Source of the DNA: Microbacterium imperiale
GTDB taxonomy: Bacteria > Actinomycetota > Actinomycetes > Actinomycetales > Microbacteriaceae
DNA length: 64,000 bases
Assembly: GCF_017876655.1 (NCBI RefSeq)
Contig: NZ_JAGIOK010000001.1
Span: 2,232,001 to 2,296,000 of the forward strand
Reading direction: 5' to 3'
The translations under genes were made by a program, and so were the position numbers. How positions within the stretch are numbered: position 1 is the stretch's first letter; the number at the start of each line of letters is the position of its first letter. Below are positions 27,844 through 36,611 of the stretch, in pieces. Under the pieces are notes generated by a model that worked only from the letters and a program-made list of their open reading frames with translations, made no database searches and had not been told where the DNA came from.

Positions 27844-27961
27844 GGTGGAAGCGCTCCTTTGCGCAGACCGGGGGAACGGAATGTCGACTACTCAAACATA
27901 TTCGCGATGTTCCGCCAGTCTTTTCGAAAACCGCCGCGAACAGCAGGGCGCGGGGCGCCGC
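27844..27961 (-). promoter_or_regulatory. Xylanase leader with RBS and possible LacI-type operator
   Basis: Read on the minus strand, AAAGGAG sits 10 bases before the xylanase ATG and is a strong ribosome site. It overlaps AAGGAGCGCTTCCA, which differs at three positions from the CebR-type LacI-family operator TGGGAGCGCTCCCA. The AT-richer stretch with ACATATTCGC and TTTTCG at about 27896-27927 stands out from its surroundings and may hold the promoter. Operator assignment is inference only. Confidence 0.4.
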
Positions 27962-28540
27962 TCAGGACGATGCCGCGCCCTTCGCCGCCGCCTTGGCGGC
28001 GCGCTTGTGCTCGCGCACCTTCGTCAGCGACTCGGGCGAGACGATGTCGGCGACCGACCGGAACGAGCCCTCCTCGCCGTACGCGCCGGCGGCCTCCCGC
28101 CAGCCCGCGCCGGTGAAGCCGTACTGCTTGCCCAGCAGCGCCAGGAAGATTCTGGCCTTCTGCTCGCCGAAGCCGGGCAGAGCCTTGAGCCGCTTCAGGA
28201 CGGTCGGGCCGTCGGGGTCACCGGATGTCCAGATCGCCGCGGCGTCACCGCCCCATTCGTCGACGATCGTCTGACACAGCGTCTGCACGCGCCCGGCCAT
28301 CGAGCCGGGGAAGCGGTGCACCGCGGGCGTCTGGCGGAACACCTCGATGAAGCCCTCGGGGTCATACCCCGCGATCGCCGCCGCCTCGACCGATCCGGTG
28401 CGCTCCCGGATCTTCAGGGGGCCCGAGAACGCCGTCTCCATCGCGATCTGCTGGTCCAGCAGCATCCCGATCAGCAGCGCGAGCGGGTTCTCGGTCAGCA
28501 GCTGGTCGGCGGCGGCGTCGTCGGTGATGTGCAGGCTCAT
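27962..28540 (-). CDS. HhH-GPD base-excision DNA repair protein
   Basis: 192 residues with an endonuclease III-like helix-hairpin-helix domain: MLLDQQIAMETAFSGP at the start, and the hairpin LKALPGFGEQKARIFLALLG at about 125-145. The C-terminal Cys cluster of EndoIII is absent, so there is no Fe-S site. Length and motif match the actinobacterial stand-alone HhH-GPD group, whose substrate is unknown. The tail is Lys/Ala-rich (HKRAAKAAAKGAASS). The ATG at 28540 is chosen; another at 28549 adds three residues. Divergent from the HemY-like gene, 40 bp apart. Confidence 0.85.
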   Translation of the reverse strand: MSLHITDDAAADQLLTENPLALLIGMLLDQQIAMETAFSGPLKIRERTGSVEAAAIAGYDPEGFIEVFRQTPAVHRFPGSMAGRVQTLCQTIVDEWGGDAAAIWTSGDPDGPTVLKRLKALPGFGEQKARIFLALLGKQYGFTGAGWREAAGAYGEEGSFRSVADIVSPESLTKVREHKRAAKAAAKGAASS

Positions 28541-28580
28541 GCTCTCCATGTTCTCATCGGCGACGCGGCAGGATGGGGGC

Positions 28581-29975
28581 ATGAGCGATCTCGTGAGGCA
28601 CGCCCACGACACCCGGGTCGTCGTCGTCGGCGGCGGAATGGCGGGCATCGTCGCGGCGCTGGAATGCGCGCGGCTCGGCCTGCGCGTCACACTCTTTGAG
28701 GCGGCGCCTCACCTCGGCGGATCGCTCGACCGCGTGACGCTGGGCGACGTGACGGTGGATGCCGCGGCCGACGGCATCCCCGCCTCGGCCCCCACCCTCG
28801 CGGGGCTGGTCGAGGAGGTCGGACTCGCCGACCAGCTCGAGGCCGCTCGTGACGACGAACTGTGGCTCGCGGCGGGCCCCGACGGGGCGGCACCGGCTCC
28901 CGCCGAGACGGTGCTCGGCATCCCCGCCAACCCGTGGGCCGCAGACGTCCGGCGGCACATCGAGACGCGCGGCGCATGGCGGGCCTACGTCGACCGCCTG
29001 CGCCCGCCGATGACGGTGGGGCGCCGGCGGAGCCTCGGCGAGCTCGTGTCGTCGCGGATGGGCCAGCGGGTGCGCGACCGACTCGTCGCGCCGTACATGC
29101 TGGCGGTGCACGGCGTCGCTCCCGAGCACATCGACGTCGACGTCGCCGCCCCGTCATTGAACCCCGCGCTCACCCGCACCGGCTCGCTCAGCGGTGCCGT
29201 CGCCCAGACCGTGCGCCCCAGGTCTGCGCAGCGCCGAGCGCCGCGGGGCGGACTGTTCCGTCTGATCGACGGGCTGGAGGCGCGTCTGCGTGATTTCGAC
29301 GTCGTCATCCGCACGGACGCCGCCGTCGGCGCGATCGAGCGCGACGGCGCCGAATGGGCCGTGCATCCGCTCGACTCCGACGAGCCGGTGCCCGCCGACC
29401 TGCTGATCGTCGCCGTGGATGAAGACACCGCGCGCGGACTGCTGGCGCCGCACGTCGAGCTGCCCCCGAACGCGCAGCCGCAGCCGGCGCCGCTCGACGT
29501 GGTGATGCTGCGCATCGCGGGCGTCGCGCTGCCGGACCGGGGATCGCTCGTCATCGGCGCGGGACCCCAACCGGTCGCGGTGCGCCCGGTCTCGCGCACG
29601 TGGCCCGGGATCGCGGATGGGCTCGCGGCGGACGAGCACATCCTGCGCGTGACGCTGCCGCACGCCGACGCACCCGATGCCGACGTCATCGCGGCGGCTC
29701 GCGCCGCGGCATCCGAGCTGTGCGGCGTGCCGATCCCGGCCGGAGCCGTCCGCGCCGCCGCGCGCGTGTCGTACCGCCGCGCGGCGCCGGGGTCGCTGCT
29801 CGGTCACGAGGCCGCCGTCGAGGCCATCCGGGCTCGGGTGCGCACCGTGCCAGGACTGGCGCTCGTGGGCGGCTGGCTATCGGGCAACAGCCTGGAACGC
29901 GTCGCCGCCGACGCCGTCACCGAGGCGGATGCCGCCCGGCACGCGGCCCTGTGGCGCGGAACGGATCCGGCATGA
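28581..29975 (+). CDS. HemY/HemG-like FAD-dependent oxidoreductase
   Basis: 464-residue flavoprotein starting with the dinucleotide fold VVVVGGGMAGIVAALECARLG and FEAAPHLGG, ending with the FAD-binding VPGLALVGGWLSGNSLERVAADA. This frame matches the protoporphyrinogen/coproporphyrinogen oxidase superfamily (RLVAPYMLAVHGVAPEHIDVDVAAPSLNP in the middle). Haem function is supported by hemD 1.3 kb downstream on the same strand, but amine-oxidase-type functions are also possible, since the match is to the superfamily. Confidence 0.75.
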   Translation: MSDLVRHAHDTRVVVVGGGMAGIVAALECARLGLRVTLFEAAPHLGGSLDRVTLGDVTVDAAADGIPASAPTLAGLVEEVGLADQLEAARDDELWLAAGPDGAAPAPAETVLGIPANPWAADVRRHIETRGAWRAYVDRLRPPMTVGRRRSLGELVSSRMGQRVRDRLVAPYMLAVHGVAPEHIDVDVAAPSLNPALTRTGSLSGAVAQTVRPRSAQRRAPRGGLFRLIDGLEARLRDFDVVIRTDAAVGAIERDGAEWAVHPLDSDEPVPADLLIVAVDEDTARGLLAPHVELPPNAQPQPAPLDVVMLRIAGVALPDRGSLVIGAGPQPVAVRPVSRTWPGIADGLAADEHILRVTLPHADAPDADVIAAARAAASELCGVPIPAGAVRAAARVSYRRAAPGSLLGHEAAVEAIRARVRTVPGLALVGGWLSGNSLERVAADAVTEADAARHAALWRGTDPA

Positions 29976-30069
29976 TAGCCCCCCGCCGACCGTTTCGGGA
30001 GTGGATACCCCGCGCGGCATACGGCGATAGCCTGAGACAACGCAGCAACGTCGAACGTGAGGAGACCCC

Positions 30070-30429
30070 ATGAAGGGCAAGATTGGCATCGCCGTCGGAC
30101 TCGCCGCGGGTTACGTGCTCGGCGCGCGCGCCGGGCGTGAGCGCTACGAGCAGATCAAGGCGAAGGCCCAGGACGTCTGGGAGCTCGAGCCGGTTCAGAA
30201 GCAGGTCGGCAAGGTCACCGAGCTCGGCAAGTCCGCCGCGCTCTCGGTGCCGAGCGTCGTGTGGGACAGCGCGAAGAAGGTGGCTCAGGCCGCCGGCAAG
30301 AAGGGTTCGGCGGGCGAGAAGCTCGACGCGGCCGTCGCCGAGGGCGAGAACGCGGTGAGCGATGTGCGCAAGGCCGCCGAGCGCGACGCGCGCAAGGTCG
30401 CCGACGCGAGCGCCGCGGCGGACAGCTGA
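30070..30429 (+). CDS. YtxH-like small membrane-associated protein
   Basis: 119 residues. A short N-terminal hydrophobic segment (about 5-20, IGIAVGLAAGYVLGARAGRERY) is followed by a long Lys/Ala/Glu-rich amphipathic helical region, the YtxH/GvpP-like layout. GAGGAG precedes the ATG by 7 bases. Function unknown. First of three tightly packed small genes ending before hemD; the next start is one base after its stop. Confidence 0.8.
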   Translation: MKGKIGIAVGLAAGYVLGARAGRERYEQIKAKAQDVWELEPVQKQVGKVTELGKSAALSVPSVVWDSAKKVAQAAGKKGSAGEKLDAAVAEGENAVSDVRKAAERDARKVADASAAADS

Positions 30430-30430
30430 G

Positions 30431-30841
30431 ATGAGCACCCCTCGCGGATTCCGCGATCGCGCCGACGACAGCCTGTTCACCCTCATCGGTGACATCCCGG
30501 AACTGGTCCGCAACCTCGTCGTCGCCGAGATCGATTCGGCCAAGACCTGGGCGAAGAAGACGGGGAAGGATGCCGGCCTCGGCGGTGTCTGGTTCATCGT
30601 AGCGCTGTTCTTCCTCTTCTGGACGATCCCGGCCATCGGCGCTTTCGCGATCATCGGTCTGTCGTCGTGGATGCCCGCGTGGGTCGCGTCGCTCATCGTG
30701 ATCGGGATCCTCCTCGTCGTCGCGGTCGTGTTCGCGCTGCTGGGGCTGATGCGCTTCAAGCGGTTGAGCTCGCGTCAGAATCCCGCGCAGGCGATCTCCA
30801 CCGACGCCAAGATCGTGAAGGAAGTGGCCGATGAGTTCTGA
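30431..30841 (+). CDS. Actinobacterial Holin-X-type membrane protein
   Basis: 136 residues. Polar N-terminus with LIGDIPELVRNLVVAEIDSAKTWAKK, a motif of the Holin-X / phage-holin-like family, then two strong transmembrane helices (about 55-82 and 85-108) and a charged tail. The name does not imply a phage: there is no lysis or phage gene here. Overlaps the next gene by 11 bp, so the set is cotranscribed. Function unknown; likely envelope-related. Confidence 0.82.
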   Translation: MSTPRGFRDRADDSLFTLIGDIPELVRNLVVAEIDSAKTWAKKTGKDAGLGGVWFIVALFFLFWTIPAIGAFAIIGLSSWMPAWVASLIVIGILLVVAVVFALLGLMRFKRLSSRQNPAQAISTDAKIVKEVADEF

Positions 30842-31097
30842 GCTGCCCGACACCGCCGTGCCCCTCGGCATCGCCGACCCGGTCCAGAAGGCCCGGGCCG
30901 AGCTGAAGGCGGCGCTCGCCGCGATCGAGCACAAGGCGAACCTGCCCAAGCGCGCGGTCATCGCGACCGACCGCGCCTCGCGCGAGGCGCGTGCCTACGC
31001 ACGCCGCAACCCGACCGGTGCCGCCGCCGCAGCCGTCGGTGTCGCTGTCGCCGTGGGTGCCGTCGTCTGGGGCGTCGCCCGCCTCATCGCCCGCTGA
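30831..31097 (+). CDS. DUF3618-like membrane protein, 88 aa
   Basis: 88 residues: soluble N-terminus with DPVQKARAELKAALAAIEHKANLPKRA, an RASREARAYARRNP segment and one C-terminal transmembrane helix (about 64-83). DUF3618 proteins typically share this order (N-terminal helix with R-x-EL, then one TM) and often follow Holin-X-like genes. ATG lies inside the previous coding sequence. Function unknown. Confidence 0.8.
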   Translation: MSSELPDTAVPLGIADPVQKARAELKAALAAIEHKANLPKRAVIATDRASREARAYARRNPTGAAAAAVGVAVAVGAVVWGVARLIAR

Positions 31098-31164
31098 CCC
31101 CGCGGCATCCGCTCCGATCCGGCCCCGTCGCTGACGCGACGAGACCGGATCGATACGCTGCCCC

Positions 31165-31196
31165 GAGCATGCCCCCGCCACGGCGGGGGTATGCTC
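31165..31196. terminator. Near-perfect 15-bp-stem hairpin before hemD
   Basis: GAGCATGCCCCCGCC pairs with GGCGGGGGTATGCTC around an AC centre, with one G-T wobble. It stands 68 bp after the DUF3618-like stop and 128 bp before the hemD ATG. It most likely ends the small-membrane-protein operon. A shorter second pair, ACCCGG and CCGGGT, lies at 31243-31264 within the hemD leader. Confidence 0.6.
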
Positions 31197-31323
31197 GGAA
31201 AACGAGGCAGCGGCAATGGAGCGGATGCTGCCGATGTTGCGTACCCGGGTTGCACCATCCGGGTGCCCGAATCGTGCGTCGGCCGCTCTTCCGGGGGCGG
31301 CGGCGCCTCATGAGAGTCACGAA

Positions 31324-32121
31324 ATGGACCCCGAGCCCCGAAACGCAGAGCCGCACAAGCCGCTGCGCGGCTGGCGGGTGCTCGTGCCTCGCGGCGGGCC
31401 CTGGGGTGATCAGGTCGCCGCTCTGCTGCGTTCGCACGGGGCGACGCCGGTCATCGCCCCGCTGGTGAACTTCGCGCCCACGACCGAGGTCGCCGAGCTC
31501 GACGCGGCGCTGGCCGACCTCGCGGCAGGCGCGTTCGACTGGATCACCCTGACCAGCGCGACGACCGTCGACGTGCTCTACGCCTATCGCGCCGAGATCC
31601 CCGCGCACACGCGCGTCGCCGCCGTCGGCGAGACGACCGCGGCCGCGCTGACCGCGGTCGGGTACCGCGTCGATCTCGTGCCCGACGAAGACGACTCCGC
31701 CGCCGGCCTGGCCGAGCAGATCATCGCGATCGAGTCGTCGCCCACACGTGTGCTCGCGCTGCGCAGCGAGACCGCCAAGCCCGTCCTGACGCGGATGCTC
31801 GTCGAGGCGGGCCACGAGGTGCGCAGCGTCGTCGCCTACCGCACCGTGGGCGTGCCGGTCACCGAGCGGATCGCCGCGGACGTCGCGAGCGGTCGCATCA
31901 ACGCCGTCCTCGTGACGAGCGGTTCGGTGGCCGAGCAGGTCAGCGAGCAGTTCCCCGATCTGCCCGCGAGCACGCTCGTCGCCGCGATCGGCCCGCGCAC
32001 GGCCCGCGACGCCCGCAAACTGGGGCTCACCGTCGACGTCGTGGCCGGCGAGACGACCGTGACCTCGCTGCTCGAGGCGATCGCGCGGCAACCCGCGCCG
32101 ACCGGCGGCGCACCCGCCTGA
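31324..32121 (+). CDS. hemD: Uroporphyrinogen-III synthase
   Basis: Cyclises hydroxymethylbilane to uroporphyrinogen III in haem and corrin synthesis. 265 residues in the two-lobe HemD pattern: GWRVLVPRGGPWGDQVAALL at the start, FDWITLTSATTVDVLY (the conserved T-S-x-x-V region), RVAAVGETTAAALTAVGYRVDLVPDED, AVLVTSGSVAEQV and VAAIGPRTARDARKLGLTVDVV. ATG 31324 was chosen since upstream residues do not match the fold. The other haem genes are not in the window apart from the HemY-like flavoprotein. Confidence 0.92.
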   Translation: MDPEPRNAEPHKPLRGWRVLVPRGGPWGDQVAALLRSHGATPVIAPLVNFAPTTEVAELDAALADLAAGAFDWITLTSATTVDVLYAYRAEIPAHTRVAAVGETTAAALTAVGYRVDLVPDEDDSAAGLAEQIIAIESSPTRVLALRSETAKPVLTRMLVEAGHEVRSVVAYRTVGVPVTERIAADVASGRINAVLVTSGSVAEQVSEQFPDLPASTLVAAIGPRTARDARKLGLTVDVVAGETTVTSLLEAIARQPAPTGGAPA

Positions 32122-32198
32122 CCGGAGCCGCGCGACCGTGCTGCGATCGTTGTCGGTCTGTGAGCAAACCGGCAGGGGCCGCCTGGCAGACTGAGGTC

Positions 32199-32591
32199 AT
32201 GGTGACCCTGCTGCTCGACTCCGCGCAGCTCGAAGTCGTCCTCTCGGCGACGGAACGGGCCGCGGCATTCCGCAAGAGGAATGTCCAGGTGGCGCGCGAG
32301 CACATCACGAAGGTCCAGTTGACCGACGACGCGTGGTCGTGGCTGCGCGGCGTCCCGCGTCCCGGCCTGCTCGTGCCCGGGGTCATCGCCTCGGGGTCGT
32401 TCGAGTCTGCCGGCGGCGTCGACTTCGTCCTCGTCCGCCGGCGTCGCCCGTCGGTCGTGGTCGACCTCGACGGCGACGCGGAGTTCCAGCGCCTCGTCCT
32501 GACCACGCGCCACGGACTGGCGCTCGTGCAGGCGCTGCGGCTCGACGTCGAGGATGAGCCGGCCGACGTCGCCGATCTCGTCGCGCCGTGA
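32199..32591 (+). CDS. Conserved-looking hypothetical protein, 130 aa
   Basis: Unrecognised. 130 residues from ATG 32199 with GAGG six bases upstream. No membrane segment or signal. The sequence has an amphipathic start (VTLLLDSAQLEVVLSATERAAAF), a basic KRNVQVAREHI stretch and a VDFVLVRRRRPSVVVDLDG strand. The first strand-helix looks PH- or barrel-like, but no motif can be named. Convergent with the ABC-2 permease gene. Confidence 0.55.
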   Translation: MVTLLLDSAQLEVVLSATERAAAFRKRNVQVAREHITKVQLTDDAWSWLRGVPRPGLLVPGVIASGSFESAGGVDFVLVRRRRPSVVVDLDGDAEFQRLVLTTRHGLALVQALRLDVEDEPADVADLVAP

Positions 32592-32601
32592 CGCGGGCTC
32601 G

Positions 32602-33419
32602 TCAGACGACGTCGCGTCGCCACGACGCGGCGTAGCCGAGGAGCGCGAACAGCAGCGCGTAACCGGCCAGCACGAGGCCGCCCGCCCACCATTCGAGCGG
32701 CTGGTCGGCGCCGCCGCCCATGATCGCGTAGATGCTGTCGCCCGCGAGGGCATCGGACGCCGCCCCGGGCAGGAAGCGCGCGACATCCCCGAGTCCCTCG
32801 ACGAGTCCCGCTCCGAGGCGGGCGATCGGCTCGACGAACTGGGTGAAGGCCAGGATGCCGACCACGGCGGCGATCTGGTTGCGGATGAGCGTTCCCAGCC
32901 CGATGCCGACGAGCACCCACAGGACGAGGGCGAGGACCATGCGCCCCAGCAGGGCCCAGGTCTCGGCGCTGTCGAGTTGCGGATCGATGCCGAACAGGGC
33001 GAGGACGCCGCCGCCGGCGACGACGGTCGAGCCGACGGCGGCGACCGCGAAGACGAGGCCCATGACGATGCCGGCGAGCATCTTGGCCGACAGGGCGACG
33101 CCGCGCCGGGGCGTGGCGAGGAAGGTCGGGGTGAGGGTCTTGTGGCGATACTCGCCCGTCACCAGCAGCGTGCCGACGATGAGCGGGAAGACGTAGCCCA
33201 TGGCGGTCGCGAGCCCGTAGATCAGTCGCGGGATCCGCTCGCCGAGTCCGGTCGGCATCGTCGTCGCGCCGCCGAGCGAACCCGTCTCGCCGGCGGCGAT
33301 GACGGCGGCCATGCCGCCCGCGGTGCTGCCGATGTAGAGCACGAGGACGATCAGCAGGATCCACCACACGGACGTCGAGAACTGCTTCGTCAGTTCCGAA
33401 CGGGTCGCGTTCAGAAGGT

Positions 33420-33423
<4 letters not shown>
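32602..33423 (-). CDS. ABC-2 type transporter permease
   Basis: 273-residue membrane subunit with six hydrophobic segments (about 16-36, 70-88, 110-135, 150-175, 180-200, 240-260). A cytoplasmic YRHKTLTPTFLATPRR segment matches the coupling region of ABC-2 permeases of the NatB/BcrB kind. Its start overlaps the stop of the ATPase gene by four bases (ATGA), so the two are translated together and form one exporter. Substrate unknown. Confidence 0.88.
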
Positions 33424-34373
<950 letters not shown>

Positions 34374-34503
34374 CGCGCCCCCTTTCGCCGGATGGTGTTG
34401 CGACCATCCTGCCCGAGGCGGAGCGCCGCACGCGAACTCCCGCCTGTGGGCTGCCGGTTGCGGCAGCCCGCGCGGAGCGTGCGGCGCGGGTAGCGTGGCG
34501 AGG

Positions 34504-35574
34504 GTGACCGACGCCGCTGCATCCGTTTCGCACGTCCGAATCCGCGTCGATCGCGCGCTCGGACACCTGACCCTCGACCGGCCGCGCGCGATCAACGCGC
34601 TCGACCTCGGGATGATCCACGACCTGGCGGCGGCGCTCGACGCGTGGGAGCGCGACCCCGGTGTCGACGCGGTGCTGCTCGACGGCGCCGGTGAGCGCGG
34701 CTTCTGCGCGGGCGGCGACGTACGCGGGCTGCACGACCAGATCGCCGGTGGCGACGTCGCGGCGGCGGCGCGCTTCTTCCGCGCCGAGTACGCGCTGAAC
34801 GCGCGCATCAGCTCGTACCCCAAGCCGGTGATCGCCGTCGCCGACGGGGTGACGATGGGCGGCGGTATCGGTCTCGCGGGGCACGCGGCGGTGCGCGTGG
34901 TGACGGAGCGCTCGCGGTTGGCGATGCCCGAGACGCGCATCGGCTTCACCCCCGACGTCGGCGGCAGCCTGTTGCTCGCTCGCGCCCCGGGACGGCTCGG
35001 GGAGTACCTCGCCCTGACCGGGGGCACGATGGATGCTGCCGACGCCATCTACGCCGGTTTCGCCGATCATCTCGTGCCCGCCGACCGGCTCGACGATCTG
35101 CGCGAGGCCCTCGTCAGTCGTGCCGACCCGCAGACGGCCACCGAGCTCGTATTGCTGTTCGACGAGACGGCGGGGCCGTCACAGCTCGAGGCGGACCGTC
35201 CCTGGATCGACGACGCCTTCGCAGCCGACACCGTCGACGGGATCGTCGAACGGCTGCGCCGACGGCCCGAGCCGCGGGCCCGCGAGACGGCCGCCGAGCT
35301 CGACGCCCTTCCGCCGACGGCGCTCGCCGTCACCCTCGCCTCGGTCCGTGCCGCGCGGCAGCGTCCCGATCTGCGGTCGGTGCTGGCCCGGGAGTACGGC
35401 CTCGTCCTGTGGTTCGCCCAGACGCAGCCCGATCTGCTGGAGGGCATCCGCGCGCGCCTCGTCGACAAGGACGGCGCGCCGCGCTGGTCGCCGGCGTCGC
35501 GTGCCGATCTCGCCGACGACATCCTCGATCGCGCGTTCGGCTTCGAGCCGCATCCCGCGCTGTGGAGTGACTGA
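34504..35574 (+). CDS. Enoyl-CoA hydratase/3-hydroxyisobutyryl-CoA hydrolase family protein
   Basis: 356 residues, the length of HIBYL-CoA hydrolase (HIBCH), longer than plain enoyl-CoA hydratases (about 260). Crotonase motifs are clear: oxyanion-hole FCAGGDVRGLHDQ and VTMGGGIGLAGHAAVRVVTERSRLAMPETRIGFTPDVGGS, with the Glu and Asp of the active site. The C-terminal part (about 220-356) covers the HIBCH extension with FGFEPHPALW. Likely in valine or short branched acyl-CoA breakdown. GTG 34504 is the start; longer upstream reading is ruled out by the ABC gene in the other direction. Confidence 0.88.
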   Translation: MTDAAASVSHVRIRVDRALGHLTLDRPRAINALDLGMIHDLAAALDAWERDPGVDAVLLDGAGERGFCAGGDVRGLHDQIAGGDVAAAARFFRAEYALNARISSYPKPVIAVADGVTMGGGIGLAGHAAVRVVTERSRLAMPETRIGFTPDVGGSLLLARAPGRLGEYLALTGGTMDAADAIYAGFADHLVPADRLDDLREALVSRADPQTATELVLLFDETAGPSQLEADRPWIDDAFAADTVDGIVERLRRRPEPRARETAAELDALPPTALAVTLASVRAARQRPDLRSVLAREYGLVLWFAQTQPDLLEGIRARLVDKDGAPRWSPASRADLADDILDRAFGFEPHPALWSD

Positions 35575-35673
35575 GACGCCCCGCCACCCGAGGCCCGGAC
35601 GCGCCGAGCCGTAATAGTCTCGGGATGTTGTGCGCCCACGCCCGAACGGAGCGTGCCGGCGTGAGGAGGGTTC

Positions 35674-36597
35674 GTGTTCGACAGTCCGCTGTCCGCATCG
35701 GCGTACGAGGTGCTCGGGGTCGCGCACGACGTCGACGACGACGAGCTGCGCCGGGCGTACCGGCTGCGCCTGCGCGAGACGCACCCCGACACCGGCGGCG
35801 ACGCGGCCCGGTTCGTCCAGGTCCAGCGCGCGTGGGACCTCGTCGGCACGCGCGAAGCCCGCGCCGTCTACGACCGCGGTCACGGCTTCGCCGACGCGCC
35901 GTCGTTCTCGCCGGATGCTCCGGGCTGGCGACCGCCCCAGCGCCCCGCCGACACGCGGCCGCGTGCGCGGTCGTTCGGCCAGCCGGGCGGATGGCGTCGC
36001 GAGCGCTACCTGACCCTGATCCGCGAGTGGGTCGGACGCGGGGCGCCGCTCGACGACCCCTACGACCCCGCCCTGGTGCGCACCGCGCCGCACGAGATCC
36101 GCCGGCTGCTGGCCGACGCCTTGGCCGAAGAGGCCACAGCCCGCATCGTGGCCGACCTGGGCATGGGCTACACCGTGTGGCACGACGTGGCAGCGGATCC
36201 GCGCGATCCCGAGGCGAAGCTCGACCATGTGGTGCTCGGCCCCTCGGGGCTGTACGCCGTGCTGTCGGAGGACTTCGGCAGCCCCGTGCGCACGCGCCGC
36301 GGCGAACTCATCGGCGACGGCGTCGGCGCACCCGTCGCCACCCTCGTGCAGCGGGCGCGTGCCCTCGGTCGCGCGGCACGCGTGAAGTTCAGCGGCGCGA
36401 TCGTCGTGCTGCCCGACGACGACGTGGCGCAGGCCATCGACGAGCTGGGCCGCGTCCGCGGCCTCGTCGTCGCGGTCGTCGGACGCTCGGCGCTGTCGAC
36501 CGTGCTGCGGCGCGGGGTCGCCGGTGCGCGCGAGATCGGCGGCAACGAGCTCTTCGACGTCCGCACCCGGCTGCAGCAGACGGTTCGCTTCGTCTGA
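35674..36597 (+). CDS. J-domain protein with C-terminal NERD-like nuclease-related domain
   Basis: 307 residues from GTG 35674, with GAGGAGGG four bases upstream. Residues about 8-68 form a DnaJ J-domain with the essential HPD motif (residues 37-39) and YEVLGVAHDVDDDELRRAYRLRLRETHPD. After a Pro/Arg-rich linker (about 80-110), residues about 150-300 resemble a NERD domain: EEATARIVADLGMGYTVWHDV and KLDHVVLGPSGLYAVLSEDFGS. The Asp of DHVV is present, though the usual downstream E-x-K reads SED. It should recruit an Hsp70; the role is unknown. Confidence 0.8.
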   Translation: MFDSPLSASAYEVLGVAHDVDDDELRRAYRLRLRETHPDTGGDAARFVQVQRAWDLVGTREARAVYDRGHGFADAPSFSPDAPGWRPPQRPADTRPRARSFGQPGGWRRERYLTLIREWVGRGAPLDDPYDPALVRTAPHEIRRLLADALAEEATARIVADLGMGYTVWHDVAADPRDPEAKLDHVVLGPSGLYAVLSEDFGSPVRTRRGELIGDGVGAPVATLVQRARALGRAARVKFSGAIVVLPDDDVAQAIDELGRVRGLVVAVVGRSALSTVLRRGVAGAREIGGNELFDVRTRLQQTVRFV

Positions 36598-36611
36598 CCC
36601 GCGCGGGTCGG

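Noticed and set aside
30431..30841. A prophage suggested by the holin-like name
   Set aside because: No endolysin, integrase, structural or att-like sequence is nearby, and Holin-X-type proteins are common chromosomal membrane proteins in actinobacteria.
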